From Gammaproteobacteria bacterium (GTDB lineage: Bacteria > Pseudomonadota > Gammaproteobacteria > Acidiferrobacterales > SZUA-150): a stretch of 64,000 bases of DNA. The translations under genes were made by a program, and so were the position numbers. The first letter of the stretch is position 1. Each line of letters opens with the position of its first letter. Of this stretch, positions 1 through 9,500 are shown piece by piece. The stretch is from assembly GCA_029880545.1 (NCBI GenBank), contig JAOUOD010000004.1:205712-269711 (forward strand). The letters are read 5' to 3'. The notes beneath the pieces were generated by a model that did no database searches, had not been told where the DNA came from, and worked only from the letters and a program-made list of their open reading frames with translations.

Positions 1-2
1 TG

Positions 3-1127
3 CTGTCCGGCGGCGGTGCCCGCGCGGCCTACCAGGTGGGCGTGCTCAAGGCCATTTCAGAATGCCTGCCAAAGGATGCGCCAAACCCGTTCCAGGTAAT
101 TTGTGGTACGTCCGCAGGGGCGATTAACTCTGCAGCCCTGGCTATTTACGCCGAGCGATTCCCGGAAGCTGTGCAACGTCTGCTGCGAGTCTGGCGTAAT
201 TTCCGGGTGGACAAGGTGTTTCGCGCGGACCTTCCCGGCATTGTCAAAACCGGCGCTCACTGGCTGCTGGCCATGATGGCGGGCGGACTGGGCAAGCGCA
301 ACCCGGTTTCGCTGTTTGACCGAGCGCCGCTACGTACGCTGCTCCAGCACTATATGCCCTGCGACCGCATCAACCGGTCACTTGAGGCCGGCGCGTTGGA
401 TGCGTTGGGCATAACTGCCTCGGGATACAATTCCGGCCAATCGGTAACTTTCTTCCAGGGTACCGAGGGTATTGATAGCTGGAACCGGGCCAGTCGCCTC
501 GGTTTTCGGACGGATATCACCATTGATCACCTGATGGCCTCATCTGCCATACCATTCGTGTTTGCCGCCGAGAAGCTCAATCGGGAGTATTTTGGCGATG
601 GTTCGATGCGCCAGTCAGCGCCGCTGAGCCCGGCGCTGCATATGGGTGCCGAACGCATCCTGGTAATCGGTGTCACCAACCACCGTATTAGCGTCGAACG
701 CAATGCTGATCCTGGATACCCAACCCTGGCAGAAATCGGTGGTCACATCATGAACAGCATCTTTCTCGATGGCCTGCAAGCGGACCTGGAGCGACTCAAC
801 CGGATAAACGACACCCTTGCCCGGATACCCTCCCGCCAGCTGGAAGAACCCGGTGTGCGTCTTCGTCACGTAGAGTCATTGGTGATATCACCCAGTGAGG
901 ATTTGCAGAAAATCGCCGAAAAGCACATGCATCACCTGCCGTGGACGGTGCGTTTTTTCCTGCGTGGCCTCGGTGCTTTGAATCGCAACGGTTCGAGCCT
1001 GGTCAGTTACCTGCTGTTCGAAAAGTCTTATTGCCGTGAACTGATCGCCCTGGGCTACGATGATGCCATGCGCCAGCGTGAGCGGCTGATACAGTTTGTT
1101 TGCCAGCCAGGGCCGGATACCCGATAA
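3..1127 (+). CDS. Patatin-like phospholipase (5' truncated by window)
   Basis: A serine lipid acyl hydrolase of the patatin family. The reading frame is open to the left edge, so the true start lies outside the window; the first codons read LSGGGARAAYQVGVLK, the glycine-rich oxyanion motif that normally sits close to the N-terminus, so only a few residues are missing. The nucleophile motif GTSAG follows at about 105-119 and the catalytic aspartate is in FGDGS at about 592-606, giving a complete Ser-Asp dyad. There is no signal peptide or membrane segment in the visible part. The protein of about 375 residues resembles the cytoplasmic single-domain bacterial patatins. The physiological lipid substrate cannot be told from sequence. 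No operon partner is visible; the next gene starts 215 bp downstream. Confidence 0.9.
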   Translation: MSGGGARAAYQVGVLKAISECLPKDAPNPFQVICGTSAGAINSAALAIYAERFPEAVQRLLRVWRNFRVDKVFRADLPGIVKTGAHWLLAMMAGGLGKRNPVSLFDRAPLRTLLQHYMPCDRINRSLEAGALDALGITASGYNSGQSVTFFQGTEGIDSWNRASRLGFRTDITIDHLMASSAIPFVFAAEKLNREYFGDGSMRQSAPLSPALHMGAERILVIGVTNHRISVERNADPGYPTLAEIGGHIMNSIFLDGLQADLERLNRINDTLARIPSRQLEEPGVRLRHVESLVISPSEDLQKIAEKHMHHLPWTVRFFLRGLGALNRNGSSLVSYLLFEKSYCRELIALGYDDAMRQRERLIQFVCQPGPDTR

Positions 1128-1341
1128 ACCGGGGTCGAAGTGGCTGATTTTTTCCGGGTTAATGACCTTTATTGTCATGGGGTATAACCTGGCTGACCAA
1201 AATATCACTTAAATCAATGCGTTAACTTTTGGTATAGTTCCTGCAAGGTGATCCAGGGAATGGGGTAATGGTGACCGGGTCAAGACCGACACTGCTTCCC
1301 TGAACAATAAAAACTATCTGACAAGGAACAAAGGGGAATCA

Positions 1342-3831
1342 GTGTCTCGGGTTCTGATTGTCGAGCAGTCGGCAACATTGCGACGCGGGCTGGAGCGCCA
1401 GCTCGAACGTTACGCGCATGACGTGGTCAGTGTGGATTGCTATGCAGATGCGACTCATGTGCTAAAGGACGATCACGCGGGCAGTTTTCGCGCGGTATTT
1501 GTCGGTTTTAACGACCACGATGACGATGGCTTGAAGCTGTTCCAGGAGGTCCTGGAATACCCGCTTTTTGCCGGCGTGGCGTTGCTGGTTCTTAGCCACG
1601 AAAAATCCCGACGCATCTTCGAATGGACGGCGCGAAGACCTCATAGCGGCATGCTCTTGTGGGATGAAACTGAGGATCTCATTGAAAGTGTCAGGCAGCT
1701 GGGGCGTGGCCTGGATGGCGAGCCACTTCAGGCGGCACCATTAGTGACCCGCGTGCTGTTGGTGGATGACTCAAAAACATCGCGGAAAAAGTTCAGCCAT
1801 ATTCTGCAATCCAATGGCTACATCGTTACCACCGCGGAAAACAGCAGCCAGGGACTGCAGGCAGCGCTGACAGGTGAATTTGACCTGGCTATTGTTGATT
1901 ATTTTATGCCTGATGGTAATGGCGATGAGCTGTGCCGGGAGTTTGCCCGGCATGCCCGGACCAGGGATCTGCACGTCGCCATCCTGACCGGCAGCTATCT
2001 TGACGAGCTGATTCATGACAGCCTGGCAGCAGGTGCTGTGGAATGTATGTTCAAGAATGAGCCAGAGGCGCTTATTCTTGCCCGTGTCGCAACCTTGGCG
2101 CACGCCGCCCAGGCGCGAAAGGCCGCCAATTCGGAGCGTCGTCGCCTCGAGGGAATTCTGAACTCGGTCAGCGATGGTGTCTACGGGGTTGATAACCAGG
2201 GAATAATCAGCTTTATCAACCCGGCAGCGCTGGAGATTCTCGGGTATCCGAAGGGAGCCGCCCTGGTCGGTACGAAGGCGCACAGCCTGTTCCATCACTC
2301 ACATATTGACGGCAAGCCAAATCTCCCGGAAACCTGTTTCCTGCAGCAGGCCTACGAGACCGGCGACAACCTGGAATCCTGGGAAACCGTGTTCTGGAAC
2401 GCAAGCGGCCAGGCCATAGATGTAGAGTGTGGCATTCAGCCGCTGTATATCGACGGTGATTTACAGGGCAGCGTGGTTGTATTCCGGGATATTGTTGAAC
2501 GCAAGTTGTTCGAGCGTGAATTGTTGTGGCAGGCCAACCATGATCCGTTGACCGAGCTTTATAACCGGAACTACTTCGAGGATGAGCTGCGACACGAAGT
2601 GGCGAGGCGGCAGCGCAGCGATGAGCTGAGTGCGCTGTTGTATATTGATCTTGATCAGTTCAAGTATGTTAATGACACCGCCGGCCATGCAGCCGGTGAT
2701 GAACTGCTGGTCGAGATCAGTCACCTGTTGCGGGCGCGCCTGCGCGACACGGATTTGCTGGCCCGCCTGGGCGGCGATGAATTTGCCATTATCGCCAGGA
2801 ATATCGACCGCGAATCCGTAGCTGCTGTAGCCGAATCATTCCGTATTGTGCTGGAAAATTACAACTTTGTTCATGGCGGCAGGCAATTCAGTGTGCACGG
2901 CAGCATAGGTGTAAGTCTTGTTGACAGGGCTACGCCTGATGCAGCGGAGGTAATGGCGCGTGCCGATATCGCCTGTTACCTGGCCAAGACTGCCGGCCGC
3001 AACCAGGTTCATGTATTTGAACCGGATCGGGATGAAGACAGTGTTGTCAGCATCGACATGGGCTGGTCGGAACGACTGCAGACAGCAGTGGAACAGGACA
3101 GGTTTGTTCTTCATTATCAACCGGTGACAGCGACAGACCCGGATAAACATGATGATCCTGATTGTTTTGAAGTATTGCTGCGTTACCGGGATGATCGTGG
3201 TGCACTCGTCAGGCCAAATGCGTTTCTGCCAACCGCCGAGCGACTTGGATTAATGTCCCGTATTGATCGGTGGGTGTTGTCTGATGCGATCAGGAGCCTG
3301 GCCGATGCGCAAGCCGGAGGCAACGATTCAATGCTCAGCGTAAACCTGTCTGCAGAAAGTATTCGAGATGCGAACCTGGTTGATTACGTGACCGGACTGA
3401 TTAGGGAGTATGGCGCCGATCCGTCACGGCTCGTACTCGAGCTTGCCGAAGCATCTGCCATTGAAAATATTGAGCTGGCAAGACAGGTGATGATAAAACT
3501 GAACCGGCTGGGTTGCCGATTTGCGCTGGATGATTTTGGTTCCGGCTTCAGCTCGTTTCACCATCTCAAGCATCTACCGGTCAGCTATATCAAGATTGAC
3601 GGACATCATGTCAGGAGCATCGCAAGAGATGCATCGGACCGGGTTGTCGTCAAAACCATTAACGATATTGCCAAGGGTTTTGGCAAGAAGACCGTGGCCA
3701 AGTACGTTGAATCTGAAGCCGTGCTGAAGCTGGTTACGGAAATGGGCGTGGATTTTGTCCAGGGATTTCATGTTGGTGCCCCGCTTGAACACTTGCCTCG
3801 CAAGGTTCCGGATACCGAGCCCCGGGACTGA
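1342..3831 (+). CDS. Two-receiver PAS-GGDEF-EAL signalling protein
   Basis: A cytoplasmic c-di-GMP metabolism protein of 829 residues. It starts at GTG behind an AAGGGG ribosome site. Domain order: receiver 1 (about 1-118), receiver 2 (about 135-250), PAS (about 262-390), GGDEF (about 396-560), EAL-like (about 570-820). Receiver 2 keeps VDDS, the phospho-acceptor in VDYFMPDG, and the FKNE lysine. Receiver 1 is degenerate: the acidic pair reads EQ and the acceptor position falls on glycine in VFVGFND. The cyclase motif GGDEF is intact and has an RDTD inhibitory site five residues upstream. The phosphodiesterase domain reads EVL instead of EAL and has AKYVES where AEGVE is usual, so a metal-binding glutamate is replaced by lysine. 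I infer a phosphorylation-controlled diguanylate cyclase whose EAL domain may be weak or only a sensor. No cognate histidine kinase is adjacent. Confidence 0.9.
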   Translation: MSRVLIVEQSATLRRGLERQLERYAHDVVSVDCYADATHVLKDDHAGSFRAVFVGFNDHDDDGLKLFQEVLEYPLFAGVALLVLSHEKSRRIFEWTARRPHSGMLLWDETEDLIESVRQLGRGLDGEPLQAAPLVTRVLLVDDSKTSRKKFSHILQSNGYIVTTAENSSQGLQAALTGEFDLAIVDYFMPDGNGDELCREFARHARTRDLHVAILTGSYLDELIHDSLAAGAVECMFKNEPEALILARVATLAHAAQARKAANSERRRLEGILNSVSDGVYGVDNQGIISFINPAALEILGYPKGAALVGTKAHSLFHHSHIDGKPNLPETCFLQQAYETGDNLESWETVFWNASGQAIDVECGIQPLYIDGDLQGSVVVFRDIVERKLFERELLWQANHDPLTELYNRNYFEDELRHEVARRQRSDELSALLYIDLDQFKYVNDTAGHAAGDELLVEISHLLRARLRDTDLLARLGGDEFAIIARNIDRESVAAVAESFRIVLENYNFVHGGRQFSVHGSIGVSLVDRATPDAAEVMARADIACYLAKTAGRNQVHVFEPDRDEDSVVSIDMGWSERLQTAVEQDRFVLHYQPVTATDPDKHDDPDCFEVLLRYRDDRGALVRPNAFLPTAERLGLMSRIDRWVLSDAIRSLADAQAGGNDSMLSVNLSAESIRDANLVDYVTGLIREYGADPSRLVLELAEASAIENIELARQVMIKLNRLGCRFALDDFGSGFSSFHHLKHLPVSYIKIDGHHVRSIARDASDRVVVKTINDIAKGFGKKTVAKYVESEAVLKLVTEMGVDFVQGFHVGAPLEHLPRKVPDTEPRD

Positions 3832-3893
3832 AGTAACATTGGGTTGTCAGGAGCCGGTCACGCCGGTTTGACGGGCGAATAGAATGGATACCC

Positions 3894-4292
3894 ATGATAA
3901 AGACTGAAGCTAGTGGACGATGCCTTTGTGGCGCAGTGATTTTTTCGGCGGCCCTTCCGTCAAACTGGGTCGCACACTGCCATTGCAGCCTGTGTCGCGC
4001 GGCGCATGGCGCCGCATTCGTTACCTGGGTAAGCGTTGATGCTGTCGGCACAGCGATCAGCGATCAGTCCGGACAGCTCCGCTGGTATCAATCCACAACA
4101 GGTGCAGAACGTGGATTCTGCAGTCGCTGCGGCAGCAGCCTGTTCTTTCGTTCTGTCAACTGGCCTGGAGAGCTGCATATCGCGCTGGCCAATTTCACTG
4201 AGGCGGTGGATCGTCTTCCCCAGGTGCACGCCCATTATGACACCCACGTGGACTGGTTTGCGGTGAACGATGAGTTGCCCAAAAAGTCCTGA
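3894..4292 (+). CDS. GFA / CENP-V family zinc protein
   Basis: A 132-residue protein of the glutathione-dependent formaldehyde-activating (GFA) fold. The zinc-binding cysteines are visible as CLCG near residue 10, CHCSLC at about 29-34, and FCSRCG near residue 78, in the order expected for the Mss4-like fold. Members bind zinc and some bind S-hydroxymethylglutathione, but many have no proven enzyme activity, so a formaldehyde role is not secure here. No glutathione-dependent formaldehyde dehydrogenase is adjacent. The gene stands alone and is followed within 40 bp by a decayed PPOX-class gene. Confidence 0.85.
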   Translation: MIKTEASGRCLCGAVIFSAALPSNWVAHCHCSLCRAAHGAAFVTWVSVDAVGTAISDQSGQLRWYQSTTGAERGFCSRCGSSLFFRSVNWPGELHIALANFTEAVDRLPQVHAHYDTHVDWFAVNDELPKKS

Positions 4293-4328
4293 TTGGCGCC
4301 GGGATCGAGCGCTTAAAAAGGAATTGTC

Positions 4329-4889
4329 GTGGCTAAACAACTGGACCGCTTGATGAGAAGCCGATTGATCTTGTTGCCAGGCAAAAAATAAATTGTCAGT
4401 ACCGCTTCGGCTGATAGCCGGATAAACATCCCGCCGAATGGCCTGGATAGCCCGAGGGCGATCAACAACAACCGCGCCACCTGGCTTAACCTTGCCGGAA
4501 GTGGCAACAAACCAGCGGCCCATGTTCGAGTTGATCCCCGCATGACCCTGATGGTTGCCGCCTTTGACGACGAGCACCTGGTATTGCGCTTGTATCGCAA
4601 GGCCGGGGCAGTTCATCCGGATAACAACGACTGGAACGAATTGTATGCGCGGTCCACGCCGGCAACAGGCGTACGGCAGTTTTTGATATGGATTTGGGGC
4701 TTGTACAGAGGTCACGCGGCTTTGGCGTGCCGTATTTTGACTATGCCGGGGATCGGGGCTATTGGTCGACTGGGCAGAAATAAAGGCAGGCAGGGAGTTA
4801 TGGGAGACTGGCAACAGAAAAACGGTTTCCCTATTGATGGCCTGGTTCCCGGGACAGGTTCCCCGGACTCCCAGGCGCCCGGAACATGA
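4329..4889 (+). pseudogene. Decayed pyridoxamine 5'-phosphate oxidase-like (PPOX) gene
   Basis: Read across frames, this stretch spells a complete PPOX-class FMN-binding protein of about 185 residues. In the first frame it begins GTG-AKQLDRLM, meets TAA at 4389-4391, and continues as STASADSRIN, PPNGLDSPRAINNNRATWLN and DPRMTLMVAAFDDEHLVLRL up to ATGVRQ near 4680. A neighbouring frame then reads FDMDLGLVQRSRGFGVPYFD and DYAGDRG, and the original frame resumes near 4775 with KGRQGVMGDWQQKNGFPIDG. At least one stop and two or three small indels are therefore needed to restore the protein. The conserved core segments show that it was once functional; the number of lesions makes single sequencing errors an unlikely explanation, though some could be errors. 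Its likely former role, an FMN- or F420-type oxidoreductase of general stress type, is inferred only from family. Confidence 0.75.
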
Positions 4890-4938
4890 CCGGTTGTGGA
4901 GAGATGGCTATCGACAACCGGTCAGAACGATCTCGTGA

Positions 4939-6414
4939 TTACGACGATATGGCGACGCTGAACGAACTCGTGTTTATCAACACGTGCGCGTATATGCTGG
5001 CGGCATAACCCAGGGCAATCACGGGTGTCCATTTCAGGTGACTGAAGAACGTGTACTTGCCCCGCGCCTGACCCATGAGCGCTACGCCCGCTGCCGAGCC
5101 TATTGAAAGCATGCTTCCGCCCACTCCTGCTGTAAGAGTGACCAGCAGCCAGTCACCCTGGGACATGGCCGGGTTCATGGCCAGTACCGCGAACATGACC
5201 GGGATGTTGTCAACAATGGCGGACAGGATACCAACCATGATGTTTGAGAACATTGGACCCATATTGACGTACATACTCTCCGAGATCATGGCCAGGTAAC
5301 CGATAAAACCCAGGCCACCGACACAGAGTACAACGCCGTAGAAGAACAGCAACGTATCCCATTCGGCCCGGGCCAGCCTTCGGAATACATCGAATGGCTC
5401 TTTGCTGTCGACACGTATTGGCATTACATCACCGGCCTGCCCATAGCTTTCGTTTTCATCAGGCACGCGGATGTGGGTTTTTTTCAGGTAGTAGCCGAAA
5501 AACTTGAGATAGGCCAGGCCGGTCATCATGCCCAGCATTGGCGGCAGGTGCAGGAAGTTGTGAAAACTGACTGCCGTGGCAATGGTGGCGACAAACAGGA
5601 GCATAATGGTTATCGCGCCGCGCTTCATCAATACCGTCTCGTTAGTGGCTGCCGGTGATTCATCAGGTACGGCAAAATGCATGAACGCTGCGGGAACAAC
5701 ATAGTTAATGACAGACGGGACAAACAACAGGAAGAAGGTCCAGAAATCCAGGATACCTTTTTGCCAGACCATGAGTGTCGTGATGTCACCGAAAGGACTG
5801 AATGCACCACCGGCGTTGGCGGCAACAACAATATTGATACAGGCCAGTGCGACAAAACGATTATTGTCCTTGCCGACCGCCAGTACTACCGCACACATGA
5901 CCAGTGCCGTGGTCAGGTTATCGATAATCGGTGACAGGAAAAATGCCAGTATGCCGGTCAGCCAGAACAGCTTGCGGTAGCCAAATCCCCGGCTGACCAG
6001 TCGTGCGCGCAAGGCTTCAAATATATTGCGCTCATCCATGGCGTTGACATAGGTCATGGCAGCCAACAGGAACAGGAACAGTTCGGCAAATTCCAGAAGG
6101 TTATGGCGTAATGCCTGTTCAACCGTGTGATTAATCCCCTTTTGTGCATAGACATAGGCAATAATCGCCCAGATGATACCGGCGGCAAGAATGACCGGTT
6201 TGGATTTGCGCAAATGGGTAAATTCTTCGGCCATGACAACGAGGTAGGCCAGCACAAAAATGGCGATGGCGATGTAACCCACGTTGTGAGAGGTCAGGTC
6301 AAGCCGGTTTTCCACGGCTCCTGCTGCCAGTGCCGAAACCGGCAGCAGTCCGGCAATAAACAGGGATGTCGACCGCAATACCAGGCCGGTGATTCGTTTG
6401 AAACCGCTTGTCAT
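4939..6414 (-). CDS. nhaD: NhaD-type Na+/H+ antiporter
   Basis: An inner-membrane sodium/proton antiporter of 491 residues in the ion transporter superfamily. About a dozen hydrophobic segments are spread over the whole length, following a cleavable-looking or membrane-anchoring N-terminus ending SALAAGAVENR. Characteristic NhaD stretches include the acidic loop AEEFTHLRKSKPV, FLSPIIDNLTTALVMC, NAGGAFSPFGDITTLMVWQK and SAIVDNIPVMFAVLAMNP, with the repeated D-N-x-T/P motifs that carry the transport aspartates. NhaD proteins are typical of marine, haloalkaliphilic and sulfur-oxidising bacteria and export Na+ at alkaline pH. The start ATG follows a GGAGAG ribosome site. It stands alone between the PPOX pseudogene and the large flavoprotein and is transcribed leftwards. 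Confidence 0.92.
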   Translation of the reverse strand: MTSGFKRITGLVLRSTSLFIAGLLPVSALAAGAVENRLDLTSHNVGYIAIAIFVLAYLVVMAEEFTHLRKSKPVILAAGIIWAIIAYVYAQKGINHTVEQALRHNLLEFAELFLFLLAAMTYVNAMDERNIFEALRARLVSRGFGYRKLFWLTGILAFFLSPIIDNLTTALVMCAVVLAVGKDNNRFVALACINIVVAANAGGAFSPFGDITTLMVWQKGILDFWTFFLLFVPSVINYVVPAAFMHFAVPDESPAATNETVLMKRGAITIMLLFVATIATAVSFHNFLHLPPMLGMMTGLAYLKFFGYYLKKTHIRVPDENESYGQAGDVMPIRVDSKEPFDVFRRLARAEWDTLLFFYGVVLCVGGLGFIGYLAMISESMYVNMGPMFSNIMVGILSAIVDNIPVMFAVLAMNPAMSQGDWLLVTLTAGVGGSMLSIGSAAGVALMGQARGKYTFFSHLKWTPVIALGYAASIYAHVLINTSSFSVAISS

Positions 6415-6584
6415 TGTTCTCTCCAGAAATACTTCACCAAAAATCCGCTGAAAGGGTAGCGATTAGATGGTGGCGCGGTCAACAGGTTTCGGGGTGGTGC
6501 TGTATGGGTTGCCGGCGTGCATCAGGCGTACATAATAAGTATGCCGCCGACAACAGATTGTACGGCAGGCCGGGTCATGCCCCG

Positions 6585-9500
6585 TCAGACGCGGTCAACA
6601 CCACTCCTGTCCAGCACAAAATCCAGCCATTGCGACGTCAAGGACTCCTGCATGCGGTTCTGGGAAATGCGTTCGTCCAGCGCATCCAGGTCGACAATAT
6701 CCAGTGGTTCATCGTGCCAGGAGCAGGCAAACACCGCCTTGGTGCGCTGGCCGGTAGCCGGGTCAAGTTGCCATTGCAGGCATTGTGAGCACACGCCCTT
6801 GAGCATGCATTGCATGGTGCTGTAAATGGAGCCGGTGGTTTTGAACGATTCGGCAAAATAGGGTTTCAGTTCGTTGTGTCGCGCCTTGTTGAGTTGCTTC
6901 AGCAAAACATTGCTGGCAGTAATCTGTACATGCGTGATGCTGCCCAGCGGAACCGGCGCATTGCCATCATGCAATTCGCCCCGTGCGTACTGTAACAATG
7001 CTTCGGTAATATCACCGGTAACAGAGCTGTCCTGGTCGCGACGCATAACCGCCGGCTCACCCTTGTCCGTTACCACCAGCAGCGCATCACTGGCCGCTTC
7101 CAGATCGTCAAGGCAGAACAGGTCAGCCGCGGTTGGCAGGTTTAATGCCAGCAGGACCTTGTTATCCCTGGCCCGGAACGCCGGGCCCAGTGAGCGTGCG
7201 GCCGCCGCAGCCAGCCAGTCGCCGACAATCAGTACGGCTTCATTTTCCGGAATCATGGTGCCGTTACCACTTGGGCCCATGAGCACAAGTGGTTCACCGG
7301 GTTTGAACGTGGATACCAGTCGTGAACTGGCGCCACGATCGCGAACAATGACTGAAATCGTACCCCTGTCTGCATCCACCTTTGAACCGGTGAGCGGCAA
7401 GGTCTCGGTCTGCAGTCGCGTGGCTTCAACCTTGGCGGCGACGGTTTCATAGTTTTGCAGCCGGAACACCTGCGCCGGTTTGTAACGACTGGCGGCAAGC
7501 GGGGCCTTGATCACAAGCTCGACCGCATCATGCGTCAGCCTCGTTACGGAAACCACCCGCGCCTGCAGCTTGTCGGTAATGTCGGCACGGAAGTTTTCGT
7601 ATGCGGACAGCTCTCCTGCCTGATTCGCGCGATCACCAAAGGATTCAACTATCTTTGGATAGATGCGTTGACCGGATGTGACCGCCTTGACCACGTTGCC
7701 GGCGAAATCGGGGTGGGTGTCACCTATATAGGTGACGCGCCTGCCATCGTTGTCATAAGAGGTAAACGGCCCGAAGCCATCCTGCTTGCAATGCTGCACG
7801 GGTTCGACTGCTCGTAGTGCGCCATCAGCGAACACATGGGGCTTGTACTTCATGCTGTCGACTTCCATCGACCGGTGCTCGAAGAAGTAGGCAATATTGG
7901 GACGGGCACCGGTGGCCACGAGGATGCAGCGCGCCGGCATCAGTATTTCTTCCCCGGTGCTTTCCAGCTTTCCGTTCTCATCAAGTTGCATACGTTCACA
8001 GGCCAGTGCTTCCACCTGGCCGTATTGATCCAGTTTCGCTGCCGTCGGGCTCATGCATTCGGCGTAATACACACCTTCTTCCATGGCCTTGATGACTTCT
8101 TCATGGTTGCGGGTATAGGCCGGCGACTGGCTCATGGGTCGACGGTAGACAATGCTGACGCCGCCCCAGTTGTCGATGAGTTTCTGCAAGTCCGGTTGTT
8201 CGCCTGCGGCGTTGGCGCGTTGACGTTCCGCGCGTAACTGGCGGCCATGCTCAAGGTGTTCATCAAGCACTTCCAGCTCGGCCGGCCCCAGGGCGGCACG
8301 AACCGATTTTTCGTCCTTGGCTGCAACCAGGGTTTCATAGCGTGCGAGTGTTTTTTCAATTTGCACCAGGTAGTAGGCGCGTACTTCGGTTGCCGCATCG
8401 ACGCCGGTGAGGCCGCCGCCAATGACCACGGCCGGTAACCTGACCTGCAGGTTAGCCAGGCTATCCGCGCGGGCGGCACCTGTTAACTGTAGCGCCATCA
8501 GGAAGTCGGCCGCCATGCGCATGCCTGGTGCCAGTGACCCGGGTATGGGCAGGGGTTGCGGCAGACCGGCACCGACAGCAATGGCAACATGATCAAATCC
8601 CAGTTCCCAGATGGTTTCGAGCGTCAGCGTGCCGCCAAAGCGTACACCACCAAAGACCTGGAACAGCTTGCGTCGCATCAGGCTGATGTAGATTAGTTTC
8701 AGGAAATTCTTGTCCCAGCGTACGGTGATGCCGTATTCAGCAACGCCACCGAAGCCGGACATGATGCGCTCACCCAGCGCTTCTTCCAGTTCGTTGTAGT
8801 TGTAGATTGGCTGGTTGATCAAGTGCTGCGGCAGTGGCTCAATCTTCAGGCCATCAATGCCCACTACGGCAAAACCTTCAAGGGTAAGGTGGTGAGACAG
8901 CGTGAACCCGGCCGGGCCCATGCCGGCCACCAGGACTTTCAGTCCGTTGTAGGGCTTGGGCAGCCATTGCCTGTTACGCAGCGGGTTCCAGCGTGTCAGC
9001 AGGTCATAGATTTCCACGCCCCAAGGCAGTTGCAGCACGTCAGTCAATACGCGGGTTTCAATCTCGGGAATGTTTACCGGTTGTTGCTTCTGGTAGATGC
9101 ATGCCTTCATACAATCATTGCAGATGCGGTGGCCGGTAGCCGGGCACATGGGGTTATCCACCATGATCATGGCCAGTGCGCCAATGCCATCACCGTCTCG
9201 CTTGAGACGATGCATTTCGGAAATCTTTTCTTCCAGCGGGCAGCCGGTCATCAATACGCCCAGGGGATTGGTTTTCAGTCCCTGTTCCGGTTCGCCTTTT
9301 TTCACCGGGAAGCCGCGTGAGCAGAAATCTCCATCGTGATCGTGGCAGTAAATACAGTAATCTACCTCGGCCGCCACTTCGCGGGCACTCATGCGCGGAT
9401 CAGTGAGATCAAAGCCATCACGGAAGTGATGTGCGCCAGTGGAAAGTTTCAGGCGACCGGAATCATCTTTCAGTGATTCCACCGGTACCAGTTGCTGGTG

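Noticed and set aside
1162-1178. Dyad ATGAC-N7-GTCAT between the patatin and receiver-GGDEF genes
   Set aside because: The arms are only five bases, with no matching copy or promoter spacing, so chance is a sufficient explanation.
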